Shown piece by piece: positions 1 through 8,743 of a stretch of DNA of 64,000 nucleotides. Made by a program: the position numbers and the translations under genes. The stretch is from Paenibacillus sp. FSL H7-0326 (GTDB lineage Bacteria > Bacillota > Bacilli > Paenibacillales > Paenibacillaceae), in contig NZ_MPVN01000001.1 in the NCBI RefSeq assembly GCF_001955535.1, forward strand, positions 1,178,001-1,242,000, given 5' to 3'. The notes below the pieces were generated by a model that saw nothing but the letters and a program-made list of their open reading frames with translations, had not been told where the DNA came from and made no database searches. Numbering within the stretch: the first letter of the stretch is position 1; every line of letters begins with the position of its first letter.

Positions 1-534
1 CTCAGCGCCTCCACCTGGAAGAGAATCAAGTCCCGCTTCATGAATCTGCCTAACGACTTCTTCAAGAGTCAAGCCATCGGACACTTCTCGCATTTTCATA
101 ATTTCGGCTGGAGAGAAAGAATGCATTGTAATATCCGGGAACCGTTCTTTAATCCCGCGCAGCAGATCCGTATAATAGCTGAATGGCAGGTTCGGGTTCG
201 TTCCTCCCTGCATCAGTATTTCTGTTCCGCCCACATCCTGGGTTTCCTTAATTTTTTGGAAAATCACTTCATCCGGGAGTACATAGCCTTCATCTGAACC
301 CGGTCTGCGATAGAACGCACAAAAACGGCAGTATACATCACATACATTCGTATAGTTGATGTTCCGGCCGATGACAAACGTTGTGATGGGTTCGGGATGC
401 ATCCGCTTCATGATGACATGCGCAGCCTCACCTATTTTTTCGACTTCATCCGATTCAAACAAAAGAGTTGCGTCCTCCACAGTCAGACGCTCACCATTCA
501 AAGCTTTATCTAAGATATGGTTTACTCCGCTCAT
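1..534 (-). CDS. mqnC: Cyclic dehypoxanthine futalosine synthase, N-terminal part
   Basis: This is the first 178 codons of a radical SAM enzyme; the gene runs off the left edge of the window. About residue 65 it shows the CxxxCxxC cluster motif in the context CDVYCRFCAFYRR, followed by GYVL and GGTEILMQGG, which match MqnC of the futalosine menaquinone pathway. MqnC cyclises dehypoxanthine futalosine. The start ATG (532-534) has a GGGAGG site 7 bases upstream. The related F420 synthase CofG/CofH family shares the radical SAM fold, but the local motifs fit MqnC better. No other mqn gene is visible. Confidence 0.88.
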   Translation of the reverse strand, partial: MSGVNHILDKALNGERLTVEDATLLFESDEVEKIGEAAHVIMKRMHPEPITTFVIGRNINYTNVCDVYCRFCAFYRRPGSDEGYVLPDEVIFQKIKETQDVGGTEILMQGGTNPNLPFSYYTDLLRGIKERFPDITMHSFSPAEIMKMREVSDGLTLEEVVRQIHEAGLDSLPGGGAE

Positions 535-612
535 ACGGCAGCCTCCCTTATCGTTAATATGTAACAATAAATAGAAATATTGTCTTGTCTATCGTAACAT
601 AGGTTAAATGTG

Positions 613-645
613 AAAAGAAGCACCTATTATAAGCATGCTTCTTTT
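613..645 (-). terminator. Terminator after metC
   Basis: A perfect 10-bp inverted repeat (AAAAGAAGCA / TGCTTCTTTT) lies 40 bases downstream of the metC stop and ends in T-rich sequence on the minus strand. It separates metC from mqnC. Its A- and T-rich outer arms would let it work in both directions. Confidence 0.7.
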
Positions 646-687
646 GATCTAGATATATATGATTAGAATCATATACAATATTGAATT

Positions 688-1857
688 TTACCGGTTAGCT
701 GCTAAGGCCTGATCCAGATCTGCAATCAAATCATCGATATCTTCAAGTCCTACAGAGAATCGCAACAGTCCGTCTGTAATTCCTCTGTCCAGCCTGAAAT
801 CCTGAGGCATCGCCGCATGCGACATCATGGCCGGGTAAGAGAGTATGCTCTCTACCGCGCCAAGACTTACCGCAACGAGCGGAAGCTTGACTGCATTCAG
901 CACCTGCTTGGCACGCTCTCCCGACCCGACGTCAAAGGAGACGACTGCACCATAACCAGTAGATTGACTCTCATGAATCTCTCTTCCAGGATGATCCATA
1001 AGACCAGGATAGTATACAGCATCAATATCCGAGCGATTGGTCAGCCATGCGGCAAGCTTGGCCGCACTTTGCTCCGAATGTGCCATTCTTGCCCCCAGTG
1101 TCTTCATCCCGCGCATGAGCAGCCAGGATTCCTGTGCACCAAGCACCGTACCCAGCCCATTCTGGAGCTTCTTCAGCTCATTGGCGATGGCCTCTGTCCG
1201 GGCAACAGCAAGGCCCGCAAGCACATCGCTGTGTCCTCCGAGGAATTTCGTGGCACTATGCAGTACGATATCCACTCCTTGTTCAATTGGACGCTGATAA
1301 TAAGGGGTCATGAACGTATTATCAAGCAGTGTAATAAGTCCTTTCTCCTGAGCCCAAGCCGTGACACCTGCGACATCGGTAATACGAAGTGTTGGGTTCG
1401 ACGGCGTTTCCATAAATACGGCTTTGGTATTTGAGCGATATGCAGCTTTGACCTGGTCCAGATCCGTCATATCCACAAATGTCGTTTCAATATTCATCCG
1501 GGTCAGAATCGTACTGAGCAGACGGTAGGAACCGCCATATACATCTTCCGTAGCGATAATGTGATCTCCCGCAGATAAGATCATTAACGCACTGGAGATG
1601 GCGGCCATCCCGGAGGAGTATGCAAATCCGCGAACGCCTCCTTCCAGTAAGGCAATATAGTCTTCTAGCGCCTGACGAGTCGGATTCCCAGAACGGCTGT
1701 AATCATGAACCGGCGGAGCGAAAATATCATGATGATGAAAAGTAGATGCCTGGTAGATCGGTACACTGGAAGCGCCTGTGCCTTCATCAATTTCTGCTCC
1801 GAAATGCAGAAGCTTCGTATCAAATTTATAGGAGTCGTCACGGTCTTTCTTACTCAT
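688..1857 (-). CDS. metC: Cystathionine beta-lyase (PLP enzyme)
   Basis: A 389-residue Cys/Met-metabolism PLP enzyme. It should cleave cystathionine to homocysteine in the cytoplasm. Visible family marks are SRSGNPTR, SSGMAAIS, DVYGGSYRL, ETPSNPTL, and SATKFLGGH with the PLP lysine. I chose ATG 1857 because a GAGGGAGG site sits 8 bases upstream; the open frame extends six codons further without a site of its own. The start overlaps the metI stop by 8 bases (ATGAGTAA), which indicates translational coupling. It is close in sequence to its neighbour metI, and the order metI-metC matches the Bacillus pair. The lyase rather than synthase assignment rests on order and homology. Confidence 0.87.
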   Translation of the reverse strand: MSKKDRDDSYKFDTKLLHFGAEIDEGTGASSVPIYQASTFHHHDIFAPPVHDYSRSGNPTRQALEDYIALLEGGVRGFAYSSGMAAISSALMILSAGDHIIATEDVYGGSYRLLSTILTRMNIETTFVDMTDLDQVKAAYRSNTKAVFMETPSNPTLRITDVAGVTAWAQEKGLITLLDNTFMTPYYQRPIEQGVDIVLHSATKFLGGHSDVLAGLAVARTEAIANELKKLQNGLGTVLGAQESWLLMRGMKTLGARMAHSEQSAAKLAAWLTNRSDIDAVYYPGLMDHPGREIHESQSTGYGAVVSFDVGSGERAKQVLNAVKLPLVAVSLGAVESILSYPAMMSHAAMPQDFRLDRGITDGLLRFSVGLEDIDDLIADLDQALAANR

Positions 1858-3037
1858 GTGCTGCGCCTCCCTCAAGCTCTTGATGAGCCTTATCGAATGC
1901 CTGGCTTAAATCAGCAACGATATCATCAATATGCTCTATTCCGACAGAGAAACGAAGCAGGCGCTCATCAACACCAATGGCATCGCGAATTTCTACCGGA
2001 ATGTCCGCATGGGTCTGTACAGCCGGATAGGTCATAAGCGACTCTACTCCACCCAGGCTCTCCGCAAAAGCTACCAGCTTGATATGTCTCAGGATGGGCT
2101 CAACGTATCTTGCATCCTTCACTTTGAAGGACAGAATGCCCGTGTTGCCGCTGGATTGTTTATTTTGAATATCATGTCCTGGATGATCCGTAAGAGCAGG
2201 ATAATAGACATCTGTAATCATGGAGTGCTTGAGCAGGAATTCGGCCACTTTGGTTGCGTTATATTCATGGCGCTCCATACGCAGCGCGAGTGTCTTCATA
2301 CCGCGCATAAGCTGATAGCTGTCGCTTGGCGAGAGTACAGCTCCGATTGAATTATGTAGAAATGCCATCTCTTCCGACAGCTCTTTCCCCTTGGTTACAA
2401 TGAGGCCACAGAGTACATCATTATGACCACCCAGATATTTAGTAGCACTGTGCACAACGATATCAGCGCCAAGCTCAATTGGACGCTGGAAGTAAGGCGT
2501 AAGAAGTGTATTATCCACAATAGACAGTAACCCATGTTTACGTGCCCAGCCGCACACTTTTTCAATATCTGTAATCATCATAAGAGGATTTGTCGGTGTC
2601 TCAATAAAGACAGCTTTGGTATTTTCATTTCTTACACTTTCGAGTGCATCAATATCATTCGTGTCCACATAGCTTGCGGTAATGCCATTCTTGGACAAGA
2701 TCCGTTCCACCAAACGATACGTACCGCCATAGAGATCAAGCGAAATGATCAGATGATCTCCTTGTCCGAACTTGGCAAAGATCGTCATAATAGCCGCCAT
2801 ACCCGAGCTGCATGCGAATCCTGCATCACCAGATTCCAGCTCAGCTGCTGCTTCTTCAAGAACCTTTCGGGTTGGGTTTGTCGTACGAATGTAATCAAAT
2901 CCAGTGCTTTGACCAAGCTTTGGATGTCTGAAGGCAGTGGATTGGTAGATCGGGAAATTAACTGCCCCCGTTACCGGCTCTTTCACTGATCCAATCTGTG
3001 CTAATCGGCTTTCAATGTTTAGTTTATTGTCTCCCAT
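1850..3037 (-). CDS. metI: Cystathionine gamma-synthase / O-acetylhomoserine thiolyase
   Basis: A 395-residue PLP enzyme of the Cys/Met family. In Bacillus, MetI joins O-acetylhomoserine with cysteine to cystathionine, and can also use sulfide. Motifs seen are RTTNPTRKVLE, SSGMAAIM, DLYGGTYRL, ETPTNPL, and SATKYLGGHND with the cofactor lysine. The start ATG has GAGGAGG 9 bases upstream. It is 36 bases downstream of metA and overlaps metC, so all three genes probably form one transcript under the S-box. The acetyl-type specificity predicted for MetA fits its expected substrate. Confidence 0.87.
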   Translation of the reverse strand: MGDNKLNIESRLAQIGSVKEPVTGAVNFPIYQSTAFRHPKLGQSTGFDYIRTTNPTRKVLEEAAAELESGDAGFACSSGMAAIMTIFAKFGQGDHLIISLDLYGGTYRLVERILSKNGITASYVDTNDIDALESVRNENTKAVFIETPTNPLMMITDIEKVCGWARKHGLLSIVDNTLLTPYFQRPIELGADIVVHSATKYLGGHNDVLCGLIVTKGKELSEEMAFLHNSIGAVLSPSDSYQLMRGMKTLALRMERHEYNATKVAEFLLKHSMITDVYYPALTDHPGHDIQNKQSSGNTGILSFKVKDARYVEPILRHIKLVAFAESLGGVESLMTYPAVQTHADIPVEIRDAIGVDERLLRFSVGIEHIDDIVADLSQAFDKAHQELEGGAAHE

Positions 3038-3073
3038 TCGTAAACATCCTCCTCTAAGTTAGGTAGAATTCAC

Positions 3074-3991
3074 TTAAATCTGTGGTCCAATGTCATACGG
3101 CGTCTCTTGGTATACATAATAGTTAAGCCAGTTAGAGAAGAGCAGATTCGCATGGGCTCTCCAGGTAGATGGCGGAACCTTACTTGGATCGTTATTTGGA
3201 AAATAGTTATACGGAAGCTTCACATCAAGCCCTTTGTCCTTATCCCGATCATACTCCCATTTCAGAGATAAGGGATCGTATTCGGAATGGCCTGTTACAA
3301 AGATTTGTTTTCCATCCTCAGTAGCTACAATATAAACCCCCGCTTCTTCTGACTCGGACAAGATCTCAAGCCCAGGAACCTGCTCAATATCTTCTCTTGT
3401 CACCTCGGTATGGCGAGAATGCGGTGCGAGGAATACTTCATCAAAACCGCGAAGCAGCTTGACATGAGATTTGTTGATCGTATGATGGAACACGCCAAAG
3501 CATTTTTCAGGAAGGCCTACCTTCGGTACATTAAAGTGATGGTATAGACCTGCTTGAGAGGCCCAACATATATGCATTGTTGAGGTTACATTGGTCTTGG
3601 TCCATTCAAAGATCTGCTGGATCTCTTCCCAATAGGTCACTTCCTCAAAATCCATCTGTTCTACCGGTGCACCGGTAATGATCATGCCGTCAAAACGAAG
3701 ATTCTTAATCTCATCAAATGTTTTGTAGAACATATCCAGATACTCTTGGGACGTGTTCTTGGATACGTGAGACTTGGGATGAATGAGTACAACATCAACT
3801 TGAATGGGTGTATTACCAATAAGACGGAGCAGCTGTGTTTCCGTCGTTTCCTTCGTAGGCATCAGGTTGAGTATCCCGATACGAAGCGGCCGGATATCCT
3901 GCCTGTACGCATGGCTTTCGTCCATGACAAAGATGTTTTCTCCTGCAAGTACTTCCTTGGCCGGTAAAGCGTCTGGAATTTTAATTGGCAT
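3074..3991 (-). CDS. metA: Homoserine O-acetyltransferase, MetA type
   Basis: A 305-residue MetA-family acyltransferase, the first step of methionine synthesis from homoserine. The catalytic cysteine is Cys142 (HICWASQ), with His235 and Glu237 in GHSEYDP. Residue 111 is glutamate in TGAPVE. Work on this family links Glu111 to acetyl-CoA use and Gly111 (as in E. coli) to succinyl-CoA, so I infer an acetyltransferase despite the common name succinyltransferase. The start ATG has AAGGAGGAG 6 bases upstream. It is first in the metA-metI-metC unit, directly behind a SAM-I riboswitch, so SAM should switch it off. Confidence 0.92.
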   Translation of the reverse strand: MPIKIPDALPAKEVLAGENIFVMDESHAYRQDIRPLRIGILNLMPTKETTETQLLRLIGNTPIQVDVVLIHPKSHVSKNTSQEYLDMFYKTFDEIKNLRFDGMIITGAPVEQMDFEEVTYWEEIQQIFEWTKTNVTSTMHICWASQAGLYHHFNVPKVGLPEKCFGVFHHTINKSHVKLLRGFDEVFLAPHSRHTEVTREDIEQVPGLEILSESEEAGVYIVATEDGKQIFVTGHSEYDPLSLKWEYDRDKDKGLDVKLPYNYFPNNDPSKVPPSTWRAHANLLFSNWLNYYVYQETPYDIGPQI

Positions 3992-4067
3992 TAGTACTCC
4001 TCCTTATATGGTGTTTGAAGAGCGAATATCATGAGAGAGCATGGGGGAGCAGAATATTTCGTCCTAA

Positions 4068-4103
4068 CACAAAAAGACCTCACTCGGTAATCGAGAAAGG
4101 TCA
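4068..4103 (-). terminator. Riboswitch expression-platform terminator
   Basis: On the minus strand GACCT and AGGTC arms enclose a CTCG/CGAG inner stem and are followed by TTTTT. It lies between the S-box aptamer and metA, as expected for the SAM-dependent terminator. Confidence 0.85.
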
Positions 4104-4124
4104 TCTGTTCGTATTCGAAAATGC

Positions 4125-4256
4125 GCCTCTCTCATCTCTCAATTCGTCTATAGCCTTAATAAATAAGATCAGACGACTGCAAGAATTAGCACCGTGCGTA
4201 TTCGCCGGTTGCCGGGTATCATCGGGCTAGTCCCTCCACCTACTCTTGATAAGATT
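4125..4256 (-). promoter_or_regulatory. SAM-I (S-box) riboswitch upstream of metA
   Basis: Read on the minus strand, the block near 4253-4201 has the S-box signature: CTTATCAAGAG, then GGTGGAGGGACTAG, CCCGATGATACC and CGGCAACCG. The closing P1 arm is the GATGAGAGA near 4137-4129. The established function is SAM-triggered early termination of methionine genes, and a terminator follows at 4068-4103. Boundaries are estimated by eye from P1. Confidence 0.95.
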
Positions 4257-4285
4257 TCGCTATATTTTATTGTCATATACCCATT

Positions 4286-4314
4286 ACTATAATGATTAGA
4301 TCGTTATTCGTCAA
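4286..4314 (-). promoter_or_regulatory. Sigma-A promoter of the met operon
   Basis: The minus strand shows TTGACG (4309-4314), a 17-base spacer and TATAGT (4286-4291). It lies about 30 bases before the riboswitch P1 stem, which is the right distance for the S-box transcript start. Confidence 0.85.
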
Positions 4315-4420
4315 GAACTGGGCTGTCAAAAATAAGCACCAGGAGACAGCTCATGAAAATAAAGCACCAGATGTGCTTCACATACATAGACTACCTTTGA
4401 ATAGTGTAATATTTTCATTC

Positions 4421-4449
4421 TTGATTGCTTAATTCGAGAGCGTTATACT
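4421..4449 (+). promoter_or_regulatory. Sigma-A promoter of corA
   Basis: TTGATT (4421-4426), a 17-base spacer and TATACT (4444-4449) on the plus strand. A start near 4456 would give corA a leader of about 260 bases. It diverges from the met operon promoter. Confidence 0.75.
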
Positions 4450-4455
4450 AGTCAA

Positions 4456-4712
4456 GTGTTAAATATCAAAAATGATGGGGTGACGTAAAATGGAAGGCGA
4501 CCCGAGGCCTAGCTGGCAGCCGAATAAATATAACTATATAGGATGTACCATCAGCTTGCCGGTTGGACGGGAGCGCATATTTTACGGGCGAGACCTCTTC
4601 TCTATACCTGCTTAAATTGTGTGACCCTTCACTTTACCAGCACTGATGCGTTCACTTTCCTTCGTTATTCAGCTTGTCCCTATAACATTTACGGGAGATT
4701 AATAAGGAGTGG
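4456..4712 (+). promoter_or_regulatory. Long leader of corA, probably structured, unassigned
   Basis: This 260-base untranslated leader holds no credible ORF. It contains an exact 8-bp long-range pair, CGTAAAAT (about 4484-4491) with ATTTTACG (about 4579-4586). Nested inside are CTGGCA (about 4513) and TGCCGG (about 4557), which can pair with one G-U. The enclosed sequence is rich in G and C compared with its flanks. A leader before a Mg2+ transporter suggests cation sensing, but I could not match it to the M-box, NiCo, Mn2+ or c-di-AMP classes from memory. I see no clear terminator before the corA ribosome site. Confidence 0.45.
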
Positions 4713-4718
4713 ATACAC

Positions 4719-5654
4719 ATGAAAATAAGACTGGTGAATGAAGGAGTTTTTACTCCGCTTGACAACATTGAAGATACAATTACTCCTCCCGCTGAAGGGT
4801 TCTACTGGATTGATGCAGATGTCGACGATCTGGCTGTGCTGCAGCCTCTCTTCTCCATGCATGATCTTGCCGTTGAAGACTGTCTCAGTGAGGAAGAACA
4901 GCGTCCAAAGCTCGAAATATATGAAAGCCATTATTTTATCGTTGTAAACAGCATCCGGTTTGATGATGAGGAAATATTTTTACGTGCCGTAAACCTATTT
5001 CTTGGTAGACATTATATTATTACGGTTACCAAGCAGAAGATTAACGAGCTTCGCACACTCAAGCCTATTCTCTGGGAGGAAGAAGTCAGCACACCGGACC
5101 GTTTCCTCTATTACCTCGTCGATTCAATCGTTGACAATTATTTTACGGTTGGTGACCGGCTTGAGGCACGGATTGATGAGCTGGAGGAAGACATTCTGAT
5201 GCACACCAAAAAATCGCATCTGAACGAGATCATTGGTCTGCGAGGTGAGATTCTGTGGTTAAGAAAGGCGCTGTCTCCACAGAAAGAAGTCATCAATACA
5301 CTTAACAAAAAAGATCTGCGGTTAATTGATGATCAGCTTCAGAAATATTTCAGCGACATTTATGAAAATGCGGTGAAAATATCTGAAACCTTCGATACAC
5401 TCCGCGATCTGATGGGGAACTTACGTGAGGCTTATCAGTCCAGTATTTCAAACCGTGCCAATGAAATCATGCGTGTGTTCACGGCGATTACTACGGTGTT
5501 CATGCCGCTGACTCTGATCACAGGCATCTATGGGATGAACTTCACCAACATGCCTGAACTGAATTATAAGTATGCTTATTTTATCGTTATCGGCGTGATC
5601 TTCGCGCTCGGCCTTTCTATGTATTGGATATTCCGTAAGAAGGACTGGATTTGA
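4719..5654 (+). CDS. corA: Magnesium/cobalt transporter CorA
   Basis: A 311-residue CorA-family channel for Mg2+ (and Co2+) uptake. The N-terminal two thirds is the cytoplasmic acidic domain with long helices. Two membrane segments follow at about residues 250-270 and 283-303, joined by the signature YGMNF. The C-terminus is basic (FRKKDWI), as usual. Start ATG has AAGGAG 11 bases upstream. It stands alone with its own promoter, leader and terminator. Confidence 0.93.
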   Translation: MKIRLVNEGVFTPLDNIEDTITPPAEGFYWIDADVDDLAVLQPLFSMHDLAVEDCLSEEEQRPKLEIYESHYFIVVNSIRFDDEEIFLRAVNLFLGRHYIITVTKQKINELRTLKPILWEEEVSTPDRFLYYLVDSIVDNYFTVGDRLEARIDELEEDILMHTKKSHLNEIIGLRGEILWLRKALSPQKEVINTLNKKDLRLIDDQLQKYFSDIYENAVKISETFDTLRDLMGNLREAYQSSISNRANEIMRVFTAITTVFMPLTLITGIYGMNFTNMPELNYKYAYFIVIGVIFALGLSMYWIFRKKDWI

Positions 5655-5687
5655 CCTCATCTTCGACATTGTAAATAGAATGATGTA

Positions 5688-5728
5688 AGGGTCCGGAGCT
5701 GTCTGAGACAGGGTTCCCGGACCCTTTA
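5688..5728 (+). terminator. Terminator after corA
   Basis: GGGTCCGG and CCGGACCC form an 8-bp stem with an inner pairable loop, followed by TTTATATT. It begins about 35 bases past the corA stop and faces the end of the HRDC gene, so it could serve both. Confidence 0.8.
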
Positions 5729-5738
5729 TATTATTAAA

Positions 5739-6743
5739 CTAGCCGACCTGGCGATCTGCCTCTGTCTGTCTTCTAAACCGAATTCGAACCATACGCAGAC
5801 GCTCGTATAGCTGATCCAGCGGCCCTACAGAAGAAGGATCATCGCCATATACACGCTGCAGTACCGGCTTCAAGAAGCCCGTGCCCAGCTCATCATAAGC
5901 ATTCCAAATCTGCTCCTGCTCTTCATCGGTCATCCATACCAGCTCCTTGGCAATCAGTGCCTCTGTATCGTATCCTCCCTTCTCCAGCTCCTCGAGAAAA
6001 TCAACCAATTCTCTTCGTGTCAATCCAGAGCTTGTACTGATCTCATCCAGAGAAAGATTGCTGGCAATACCTGATAGTACAGTCTTCTTTAATGTAAAAC
6101 GCTCCAGCTCTTGCTTATACTTCTGCTCCTTCTGCTTGAATACCCAGGATTCATATTCCTCTTCATTCAGAACTTCATGCACCCAATCCAGCGGAAATGC
6201 ATGCTCTCTTGCTTCATTTACCGTAATGGCGAGAATTTCCTCTCCGTACTCTGCCGCCTTATTATCACCGACACCAGGCAGTTCACGCAGCTCCTCCAGC
6301 GTATGAGGAACATAGGCACTGATCATTCGAAGCAGCCGATTGCTGGCAATAAAATAAGGGGCTTTGCGCTCCGTTTGGGCCTTCCTTCTCCGCCATACAC
6401 ACAGCTCCTGATATAATTCCTCACGTCCATAGAGCTCACTATAGCACTGAAGCTTGGTTGCCCCTTGATTTCTCGTTCTTGTGTCCCCTGCTTCATGAAA
6501 CACGCCTTCAATCAGTGGTCTATATCCCTCGCTCATCTTGATCGCCAGCTGCAGGCGATAAATATGCATCATTTCATTCCATGATGTACCTTCATACCAA
6601 ATGTCCGAGAACTCCTCTTCCAGGCTGTTCTTGTTCCAGCCCAGCTTCCACATTCCTTCTTCCTCTCCAATCCATAACTGTGCATAAGTCACTTCCGCTC
6701 CAGGAGCCGTATTTGAAAGCTGGTTCATAAATACAATCTTCAT
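5739..6743 (-). CDS. HRDC-domain protein without a helicase
   Basis: A 334-residue protein of unknown role. The middle (about residues 110-185) is an HRDC-like helical domain, with ERKAPYFIASNRLLRMIS, TLEELRELPGVGDNKAAEYG and GEEILAI. HRDC domains bind nucleic acid in RecQ and RNase D, but no helicase or nuclease motif is present here. The rest is charged, with a C-terminal helical stretch. I chose ATG 6743 because AAGGAGGAGG lies 9 bases upstream; an earlier ATG two codons upstream touches that site. It is probably a single gene bounded by terminators. Function not assigned. Confidence 0.75.
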   Translation of the reverse strand: MKIVFMNQLSNTAPGAEVTYAQLWIGEEEGMWKLGWNKNSLEEEFSDIWYEGTSWNEMMHIYRLQLAIKMSEGYRPLIEGVFHEAGDTRTRNQGATKLQCYSELYGREELYQELCVWRRRKAQTERKAPYFIASNRLLRMISAYVPHTLEELRELPGVGDNKAAEYGEEILAITVNEAREHAFPLDWVHEVLNEEEYESWVFKQKEQKYKQELERFTLKKTVLSGIASNLSLDEISTSSGLTRRELVDFLEELEKGGYDTEALIAKELVWMTDEEQEQIWNAYDELGTGFLKPVLQRVYGDDPSSVGPLDQLYERLRMVRIRFRRQTEADRQVG

Positions 6744-6793
6744 GCTATTCATCCTCCTCCTTAAGTCAGCCCAGCACGTACAACAAGACCACA

Positions 6794-6836
6794 AAAAAAG
6801 CACCCCTCCCACATCTAAATGCGAGAGAGGTGCTTC
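6794..6836 (-). terminator. Terminator after the ROK kinase gene
   Basis: AAGCACCTCTC and GAGGGGTGCTT arms on the minus strand, followed by TTTTTTT. It sits between the ROK gene and the HRDC gene and separates their transcripts. Confidence 0.85.
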
Positions 6837-6931
6837 CTCATGAAATCCGTACTGTTCTGTTAGTCAACATCATACCATAATTGATAATTATTTCAAGAAT
6901 GGATATGCGGTGTGATCAAAATTTAATTCGT

Positions 6932-7834
6932 CTAGTTCAATCCCAGTTCGATTTTGGCGTCTTCTTTGGCCAGCTTGGCCAGTGCAAGCGCACCACAGAT
7001 CCCGGCATTATCACCCAGTTCAGGATAAACAACGTATTCGTTGATCCGCTCCATAATGCTTGGATGCTGAACGTAACCTCCGAGCAGCTTCTTCAGCTCT
7101 GCTCTTACTTGAGGGAAGAGCTGTTCCTGCTTCATGACACCGCCGCCCATAATAATCTTCTGCGGAGAGAGAATGAGCACATAATTTACCAAAGCCTGAG
7201 CCAGATAATAAGCCTCCATCTCCCAAGCCGGATGATCTGCAGGAAGCTCGATGCCTTGTTTGCCCCAACGTTTGGAAATCGCAGGACCTGCCGCGATCCC
7301 TTCCAGGCAGTCACCATGATATGGACAAAATCCCTCGTAAGTATCATCCGGATGACGTCTTACACTAATATGCCCCATTTCAGGATGTGACAGGCCGTGA
7401 ATTAGTTGTCCAGATACTACCGCTCCTGCCCCAATTCCAGTACCTACCGTAATATAAATGCAGCTGTCCAGCCCTTTTGCCGCTCCCCAGGTATATTCTC
7501 CCAGAGCCGCTCCATTCACATCGGTATCAAAATTCATCGGAACCTGAAAATGCGATTTCAATTCTCCAATGATATTGTAACCACCCCAGAAAGGCTTTGG
7601 AGTTGTCGTTATATGACCATAGGTAGGACTCGATTTGATAGGATCGATAGGTCCAAACGACCCTACACCAAGCGCCTCAATCTCATGCTGTTCAAAAAAA
7701 GAGATCACCTGAGCCATCGTCTCTTCCGGCGTAGTTGTTGGAAAGCTGACTCTTTCAAATACCTCACCTTGCTCATTACCTACACCACATACAAATTTTG
7801 TTCCACCAGCTTCTATTGCACCAAGTACTCCCAT
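6932..7834 (-). CDS. ROK-family sugar kinase, probably fructokinase
   Basis: A 300-residue ROK kinase. The phosphate-binding motif GAIEAGGTKF opens the protein, the catalytic Asp is in NFDTDVNGAALGE (about residue 104), TVGTGIGAG is the second nucleotide loop, and H...CPYHGDCLEG (about 155-178) is the zinc site. This layout resembles ScrK and GmuE (YdhR), which phosphorylate fructose or mannose-type sugars. No sugar transporter or glycosidase is adjacent, so the substrate is inferred. Start ATG follows GGAGGGG by 6 bases. Confidence 0.85.
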   Translation of the reverse strand: MGVLGAIEAGGTKFVCGVGNEQGEVFERVSFPTTTPEETMAQVISFFEQHEIEALGVGSFGPIDPIKSSPTYGHITTTPKPFWGGYNIIGELKSHFQVPMNFDTDVNGAALGEYTWGAAKGLDSCIYITVGTGIGAGAVVSGQLIHGLSHPEMGHISVRRHPDDTYEGFCPYHGDCLEGIAAGPAISKRWGKQGIELPADHPAWEMEAYYLAQALVNYVLILSPQKIIMGGGVMKQEQLFPQVRAELKKLLGGYVQHPSIMERINEYVVYPELGDNAGICGALALAKLAKEDAKIELGLN

Positions 7835-7855
7835 GATTACCCCTCCGTTATTGTT

Positions 7856-8524
7856 CTAGGTTGTCTCCAGCTTTGCCAGCCGTTTGCTGAGTGTTTCTTT
7901 CCAGCTTGCCGCAAGAGCTGAGAGCGATAGCAATTTCTTAATGGAGCTAATATCCGTCTTTCGGTGATGCATGATAACATTAGCCTCCATTACACTTAAG
8001 GAATCCTGTTCTCTTGATTGCAGTGTCAAGGAATCCTCTGAAGACACATAACCCTCTGTCAAGACACGAAAATAATAGCCCGTCAATCCCGTAGTCTGAA
8101 AATGAAGCGGGAGCTCTTTGTACTGATGCTTCAGTCCAAGCTTGAAGCATGGCACCCGAGGCTGGCTGATCTGTACAACTGCTTCACCCAGCTGAAACGT
8201 ATCGCCGATATATACATCGGTTTCACCAAACCCCGATACGGTTACATTCTCACCGAATGCTCCAGGATCGAGAGAGCGTCCCATTAAATCCTCATACACC
8301 GGGTATGCTTGATGGCTGAAGACACATACCGCCTTATCCTCACCACCATGATTGACTAGATCCGCCTGTTCATCACCATGAAAGCCTGTTCTGGATAAGA
8401 ACAGCCGCTTCGTTGTAGAAGATTTGTATATCGCGGAATATATCTCTTTGCTGCCATTCATCATCTTCACTTTACTTCCTACATTTAACGAAACCACATG
8501 GGAAGATGCAGCATCTCTCGTCAA
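7856..8524 (-). CDS. MOSC-domain protein, YiiM/YflK type
   Basis: A 222-residue MOSC-domain protein. The core runs about residues 40-165, with NHGGEDKAVCVFSHQAYPVYE, GAFGENVTVSG and the conserved cysteine in QPRVPCFKL. A C-terminal helical 3-alpha segment follows, as in YiiM. MOSC proteins of this group handle molybdenum-cofactor-dependent reduction of N-hydroxylated compounds; that role is inferred. The start codon appears to be TTG (8522-8524), chosen because GGAGG lies 8 bases upstream and no ATG is near. It is 21 bases upstream of the ROK gene, so the two may be cotranscribed. Confidence 0.83.
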   Translation of the reverse strand: MTRDAASSHVVSLNVGSKVKMMNGSKEIYSAIYKSSTTKRLFLSRTGFHGDEQADLVNHGGEDKAVCVFSHQAYPVYEDLMGRSLDPGAFGENVTVSGFGETDVYIGDTFQLGEAVVQISQPRVPCFKLGLKHQYKELPLHFQTTGLTGYYFRVLTEGYVSSEDSLTLQSREQDSLSVMEANVIMHHRKTDISSIKKLLSLSALAASWKETLSKRLAKLETT

Positions 8525-8659
8525 TTTTAACGCCTCCGTCTATCATTTGATTTCACTTTTATGTAATCGCTTACCATCAAGTTTGAACCTTCCGGGCACA
8601 CAACTCAAGTACTATCATTACCCGAAATCGATTTTTGGTCAATTGGTAATGTACAATTT

Positions 8660-8697
8660 TTTATATAAAAGAGTGCCGACCCATAATCAGCCAGCAC
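8660..8697 (-). terminator. Terminator after the exonuclease gene
   Basis: GTGCTGGC and GTCGGCAC form an 8-bp stem with two G-U pairs on the minus strand, followed by CTCTTTTATAT. It is 46 bases past the stop of the 8744-9640 gene. Confidence 0.7.
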
Positions 8698-8743
8698 CCC
8701 TATTCTCTAATTCCTTAACCTTATCGACAAGAATAATACTATC

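Noticed and set aside
817..1434. Plus-strand frame of 205 codons
   Set aside because: It is antisense to metC, has no ribosome site and its translation has no domain character; metC is clearly the real gene.
1850..3037. metI and metC as a recent duplication
   Set aside because: They belong to the same family but differ through most of their length and match separate Bacillus orthologues in order, so the split is old.
3985..4230. Plus-strand frame across the met leader
   Set aside because: It crosses the S-box aptamer and its terminator, which explain the sequence on the other strand.
4456..4712. corA leader as an M-box riboswitch
   Set aside because: The conserved M-box blocks (such as GTTAGGTGAGGCTCC and GTGCTAAAGCTCT) are not present; left as an unassigned leader.
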